DNA of 8,915 nt. It comes from Gallionella sp. UBA6045 (GTDB lineage: Bacteria > Pseudomonadota > Gammaproteobacteria > Burkholderiales > Gallionellaceae). Below the pieces are notes generated by a model. It made no database searches. It was given only the letters and a program-made list of their open reading frames with translations, and was not told the origin of the DNA. Below, piece after piece: positions 5,840 through 8,915 of the stretch. Within the stretch, counting starts at the first letter, position 1. Each line of letters starts with the position of its first letter. Location of the stretch: positions 32,693 to 41,607 of the forward strand of contig DIYV01000031.1 in NCBI GenBank assembly GCA_002429165.1, written 5' to 3'. Made by a program: the position numbers and the translations under genes.

Positions 5840-7327
5840 ATGAACGCTAATCTTGAGACTGCCGCGCATCCCGAGAACCTGCGCCGCGTCGCGATAGACC
5901 CGGTATCGCGTGTCGAGGGCCACGGCAAGGTGACGCTGCTGCTGGACGAGAACGACCATATTCATCAGGTGCGGCTGCACATCGTCGAGTTTCGCGGCTT
6001 CGAGAAATTCATCCAGGGACGGCCCTACTGGGAAGCGCCGGTGATGGTGCAGCGGCTGTGCGGCATCTGCCCGGTGAGCCACCATCTCGCGGCAAGCAAG
6101 GCGATGGACATGATCGTCGGCGCAACGCTCACACCCACGGCTGAGAAGGTGCGGCGGCTGATGCATTACGGGCAGATATTGCAATCGCATGCGCTGCATT
6201 TCTTCCATCTGTGTTCTCCCGACCTGTTGTTCGGTTTCGATTCGGATGTCGCCAAGCGAAATATCGTCGGCATCGCCGCGCAATACCCCGATCTTGCAAA
6301 GCAAGGCGTGCTGCTGCGCAAATACGGACAGGAGGTGATCCGCGTCACGGCGGGCAAACGCATACACGGCACCGGTTCGATACCCGGTGGTGTGAACAAG
6401 AACGTGAGTATCGAGGAACGCGACTACCTGCTGAAAGACGTCAAGCAAATCGTGGCTTGGAGCAAGGACGCAGTCGGCATCGCGCGGCAGTTGTTCGAGC
6501 AGAACCTCGACAAGTACAGCAGTTTCGGAACTTTCAAAGCACACACGCTCAATCTTGTGCGCGCCGATGGTGCGATGGATCTCTACCACGGCGGCCTGCG
6601 CGCACGCGACATGGATGGCAATACGCTGTTCGACCATTATGACTATTGCCACTACTGGGACGTGATCTTCGAAGACGTGAAGACGTGGTCGTACATGAAG
6701 TTCCCGTTCCTGCGCAGCCTGGGTCCTGAACAAGGCTGGTACCGTGTCGGGCCGCTGACTCGCGTGACGCAGAGCGATTTCATTCCCACGCCGCTGGCCA
6801 ACCAGGCGCGCATGTCCTTCCTCGCTTTTAACGGTGGCTCGGCTGCCAGTGCGACGCTGGGCACCCACTGGGCGCGCCTGATCGAGATGCTGCATGCCGC
6901 CGAGCAGATAGAAGAGTTGCTGCACGATTCAGACCTGCAAGGCACCGACCTGGTCAGCAAGGGAGAACGGCAGGAACGCGGTGTCGGCGTGATCGAAGCG
7001 CCGCGCGGCACGCTGATCCATCACTACAAGGTGGACGAAAATGACCAGATCGTGCGCTGCAACCTGATTGTCTCAACCACCCATAACAACCACGCGATGA
7101 ACGAGGCGATCCGTTCCGTGGCGCGGCAATATCTGGACGGGAAGAAACTCACCGAGGGTTTGCTCAACCACATTGAGGTCGCGATACGAGCATTCGATCC
7201 CTGTCTCTCCTGCGCCACACATGCGCTGGGCAAAATGCCGCTGGAGGTGGAGTTGCTGGACGCGGAGGGCGGGCGTGTCGACATGCTGACACGCGCATCG
7301 GATGGAATATTTTGTTCGCCGGGCTGA
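5840..7327 (+). CDS. hoxH: NAD-reducing hydrogenase, large catalytic subunit HoxH
   Basis: HoxH holds the Ni-Fe(CN)2CO active site that splits or makes H2. It has 495 residues (Ralstonia HoxH 488). The N-terminal motif RLCGICPVSHH gives C74 and C77, and the C-terminal motif DPCLSCATHALG gives C455, C458 and H461. Together these are the four metal-binding cysteines and the cleavage-site histidine. The protein begins with the conserved VAIDPVSRVEGHGK. Cleavage after H461 would remove a 34-residue peptide, about 10 longer than the 24-residue Ralstonia peptide, ending DGIFCSPG. The ATG is supported by GAGGTG 4 nt upstream. The stop overlaps the hoxW start by one base (TGATG), so the enzyme and its protease are coupled. 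An inverted repeat lies immediately upstream. The sequence looks fully intact, with no lesions. Confidence 0.96.
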   Translation: MNANLETAAHPENLRRVAIDPVSRVEGHGKVTLLLDENDHIHQVRLHIVEFRGFEKFIQGRPYWEAPVMVQRLCGICPVSHHLAASKAMDMIVGATLTPTAEKVRRLMHYGQILQSHALHFFHLCSPDLLFGFDSDVAKRNIVGIAAQYPDLAKQGVLLRKYGQEVIRVTAGKRIHGTGSIPGGVNKNVSIEERDYLLKDVKQIVAWSKDAVGIARQLFEQNLDKYSSFGTFKAHTLNLVRADGAMDLYHGGLRARDMDGNTLFDHYDYCHYWDVIFEDVKTWSYMKFPFLRSLGPEQGWYRVGPLTRVTQSDFIPTPLANQARMSFLAFNGGSAASATLGTHWARLIEMLHAAEQIEELLHDSDLQGTDLVSKGERQERGVGVIEAPRGTLIHHYKVDENDQIVRCNLIVSTTHNNHAMNEAIRSVARQYLDGKKLTEGLLNHIEVAIRAFDPCLSCATHALGKMPLEVELLDAEGGRVDMLTRASDGIFCSPG

Positions 7328-7785
7328 TGGTGGTGCCGGTACTGGTATTCGCTGTCGGCAACGAATCGCGCGGCGATGATGCGTTGGCACCGTTGCTGGC
7401 GCGCCGGATTCAAGAAGAGTCTTCCGGTAAAACTGATTTCATCGAGGACTACCAGTTGCAGGTCGAGCATGTCACCGACCTGATTGGGCGCAGCGCGGTG
7501 CTGTTTATCGATGCCGATGTTTCCTGTGATGCGCCGTTCCATTTCTCTCGTATCACGGCAGCGCACGACAACAGCTACTCCAGCCATGCGATGACCCCGG
7601 CCGCCTTGTTGCATGCCTATCGGCAGGTATACGGAAATGACGCACCGGCCAGCTATCTGTTGCGCATACGCGGTTATGGATTCGAGCTGGGGGAAGCCTT
7701 GAGCGATGAGGCATCTGCCAATCTGGAACGGGCCGCCGGAAAAGTTCGTGAATGGCTTGCTGACATTCCAACAATGGGAGAGTAA
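7327..7785 (+). CDS. hoxW: Hydrogenase maturation protease HoxW (M52 family)
   Basis: This is a nickel-checking endopeptidase that removes the HoxH C-terminal peptide once the active site is filled. It has 152 residues, the usual size. The family signature GNESRGDDALAP (11-22) carries E13. D62 (LFIDADVS) and H87 (SSHAMTP) match the three metal ligands of E. coli HybD (Glu16, Asp62, His93). EDYQLQVEHV (40-49) fits the conserved strand before the second ligand. ATG 7327 is chosen because it overlaps the hoxH stop by one base; a TTG 5 codons upstream has no advantage. The other maturation genes (hypA-F) are not in the window and must be elsewhere. A short hairpin spans its stop codon. Confidence 0.9.
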   Translation: MVVPVLVFAVGNESRGDDALAPLLARRIQEESSGKTDFIEDYQLQVEHVTDLIGRSAVLFIDADVSCDAPFHFSRITAAHDNSYSSHAMTPAALLHAYRQVYGNDAPASYLLRIRGYGFELGEALSDEASANLERAAGKVREWLADIPTMGE

Positions 7786-7797
7786 GCTTTTACTCTC
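7778..7797 (+). other. Perfect 8-bp hairpin across the hoxW stop codon
   Basis: GAGAGTAA (7778-7785, including the TAA stop) pairs perfectly with TTACTCTC (7790-7797) around a GCTT loop. A pyrimidine-rich stretch with TATCCT twice follows, then the porG ribosome binding site AGGGAGG. There is no clean T run, so a full intrinsic terminator is unlikely. It could weaken or process the transcript between hoxW and porG. Confidence 0.5.
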
Positions 7798-7823
7798 TAT
7801 CCTTATCCTTGTAGGGAGGACGC

Positions 7824-8405
7824 ATGTTCCAGATACGCATACATGGTCGCGGTGGTCAGGGTGTGGTGACGGCAACAGAGATGCTCTCCGTTGCCGCTTT
7901 CGAAGAAGGCCGCCATGCGCAGGCTTTCCCCAGTTTCGGTTCGGAGCGCACCGGCGCCCCGGTAGTGGCGTTCTGCCGCATCGACGACAAGGAGATTCGT
8001 CTGCGCGAGCCGATCATGGAGCCGGATGCGATCATCATCCAGGACCCCACGCTGTTGCACCAGATCGATGTATTCGCCGGCCTGAAACCGGATGGCTACG
8101 TGCTGATCAATTCCAGTCACAGTTCCGAGGCGCTCGGTCTGGGCGAACTTCTCAAGAAAATAAAACCCGAACGATTTTGCACTTTACCTGCCGCAGAGCT
8201 GGCGCTCAAACATATCGGCCGCCCCATCCCCAACGCGCCGCTGCTTGCGGGATTCGCCGCATTGTCCGGCATCATCAAACTGGAATCTGTCATCAAGGCG
8301 ATCAACGAACGATTCTCCGGAAAAATTGCCGAAGGCAACATCGCCGCCGCAACCGAGGCATACACGCTGGTAAAGAAAGAGATGGAGGAGCGAGTCCATG
8401 CTTAA
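7824..8405 (+). CDS. porG: 2-oxoacid:ferredoxin oxidoreductase, gamma subunit (PorG-like)
   Basis: This is the gamma subunit of a multi-subunit pyruvate or 2-oxoacid:ferredoxin oxidoreductase, a cytoplasmic enzyme joining 2-oxoacid plus CoA to acyl-CoA, CO2 and reduced ferredoxin. It has 193 residues, the usual size. The opening motif [17 protein letters not shown] (glycines 8-13) is the family hallmark. It continues with [19 protein letters not shown], also typical, then [11 protein letters not shown] and a helical C-terminus. The start is firm: AGGGAGG lies 4 nt before the ATG. It lies 38 bp after hoxW, and its 3' end overlaps porA by 8 nt. Substrate choice (pyruvate, 2-oxoglutarate or branched-chain 2-oxoacid) cannot be read from gamma alone. 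Confidence 0.9.
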   Translation: MFQIRIHGRGGQGVVTATEMLSVAAFEEGRHAQAFPSFGSERTGAPVVAFCRIDDKEIRLREPIMEPDAIIIQDPTLLHQIDVFAGLKPDGYVLINSSHSSEALGLGELLKKIKPERFCTLPAAELALKHIGRPIPNAPLLAGFAALSGIIKLESVIKAINERFSGKIAEGNIAAATEAYTLVKKEMEERVHA

Positions 8406-8915
8406 ACAAATCGAAGGTTCCAAAGCCGTCGCCGAGGCCGTTGCGTTATGCCGTCCCGAGGTGATCTGCGCCTACCCGATCTCGCCGCAGACACACATCG
8501 TCGAAGCATTGGGGGTAATGGTTAAATCGGGTGAATTGGCGCCCTGTGAATTCATCAATGTGGAGAGCGAGTTTGCCGCGATGTCGGTGGCGATCGGCTC
8601 TTCCGCTGCCGGCGCGCGTTCTTACACAGCGACAGCTTCGCAGGGGCTGCTGTTCATGGTCGAGGCGATCTACAATGCCTCCGGTCTGGGTTTGCCCATT
8701 GTAATGACGGTAGCCAACCGCGCAATCGGCGCACCGATCAACATCTGGAACGACCACTCAGATTCTTTATCGCAGCGCGATTCGGGCTGGATGCAACTGT
8801 TCGCCGAGACCAACCAGGAAGCGCTCGATTTGCACATCCAGGCATTCCGCCTTGCCGAGGAACTGTCCATGCCCATCATGGTGTGCATGGACGGATTCAT
8901 TTTGACCCACGCTTT
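8398..8915 (+). CDS. porA: 2-oxoacid:ferredoxin oxidoreductase, alpha subunit (PorA-like), 5' part
   Basis: The first 172 residues are visible before the window ends. The start [15 protein letters not shown] is followed by [16 protein letters not shown] (about 23-38), the conserved pyruvate-domain motif of PorA/KorA alpha subunits. [32 protein letters not shown] then follows in register with the family's thiamine-activating Glu region (ESEFAAM). The ATG overlaps the porG stop by 8 nt and has GGAGGAG upstream, so the two subunits are co-translated. In many four-subunit enzymes a small ferredoxin-like delta gene lies between gamma and alpha; here there is none. The delta and beta (thiamine diphosphate) genes, if present, must lie beyond the right edge or elsewhere. 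Pyruvate is the likeliest substrate, but 2-oxoglutarate or another 2-oxoacid cannot be excluded. Confidence 0.9.
   Translation, partial: MLKQIEGSKAVAEAVALCRPEVICAYPISPQTHIVEALGVMVKSGELAPCEFINVESEFAAMSVAIGSSAAGARSYTATASQGLLFMVEAIYNASGLGLPIVMTVANRAIGAPINIWNDHSDSLSQRDSGWMQLFAETNQEALDLHIQAFRLAEELSMPIMVCMDGFILTHA

Noticed and set aside
5267..6925. A 552-codon open frame antisense to hoxY and hoxH
   Set aside because: It covers two clear hydrogenase genes and crosses the intergenic inverted repeat. The predicted protein is low-information and has no family motif.
7706..8464. A 252-codon plus-strand frame overlapping hoxW, porG and porA
   Set aside because: Its protein is rich in Arg, Gly and Pro, as expected for an out-of-frame shadow, and the three real genes occupy the same DNA.

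Overview
The window looks like part of the chromosome of a Gram-negative, probably betaproteobacterial chemolithotroph. The evidence is an FNR-type oxygen sensor and a Ralstonia-type NAD-reducing [NiFe]-hydrogenase. The overall gene style resembles Nitrosomonadales/Gallionellaceae, but that family-level placement is recollection and inference, not something the sequence proves. Base composition is split: roughly the first 2.6 kb is comparatively AT-rich, while the hydrogenase and oxidoreductase genes that follow are clearly GC-rich.

Left part (1-1639, all leftward on the minus strand): an FNR-family regulator is followed, across a 245-bp non-coding gap, by two small membrane-protein genes. 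After these comes the start of what looks like subunit I of a heme-copper oxidase, cut by the window edge. The gap holds an FNR-like box placed about 41.5 bp before a plausible start site, so the oxidase-like cluster may be under low-oxygen control by its neighbour.

Middle (1640-2652): about 1 kb without an intact gene. It is AT-rich regulatory DNA followed by a broken NuoE/HoxE-like gene remnant just upstream of hoxF.

Right part (2653-8915, all plus strand): a tightly packed hoxF-hoxU-hoxY-hoxH-hoxW run, then porG-porA of a 2-oxoacid:ferredoxin oxidoreductase, cut by the right edge. HoxFU is the NAD(H)/FMN iron-sulfur diaphorase module and HoxYH the [NiFe]-hydrogenase module. HoxW is the protease that trims the HoxH C-terminus after nickel insertion. 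Most junctions are overlapping starts and stops. The exception is hoxY-hoxH, where a 68-bp inverted repeat built from a 9-nt-periodic CACGAA/TTCGTG unit sits in the gap.

Taken together, H2 oxidation or evolution linked to NAD(H) is encoded next to ferredoxin-linked 2-oxoacid chemistry and beside an oxygen-responsive regulator and an oxidase. This suggests a locus for redox balancing at low oxygen. The most unusual items are the hoxE-like relic, the periodic hairpin inside the hydrogenase operon, and the direct hox-por linkage with no delta (ferredoxin) subunit gene between porG and porA. I found no clear evidence for a wholly new system.
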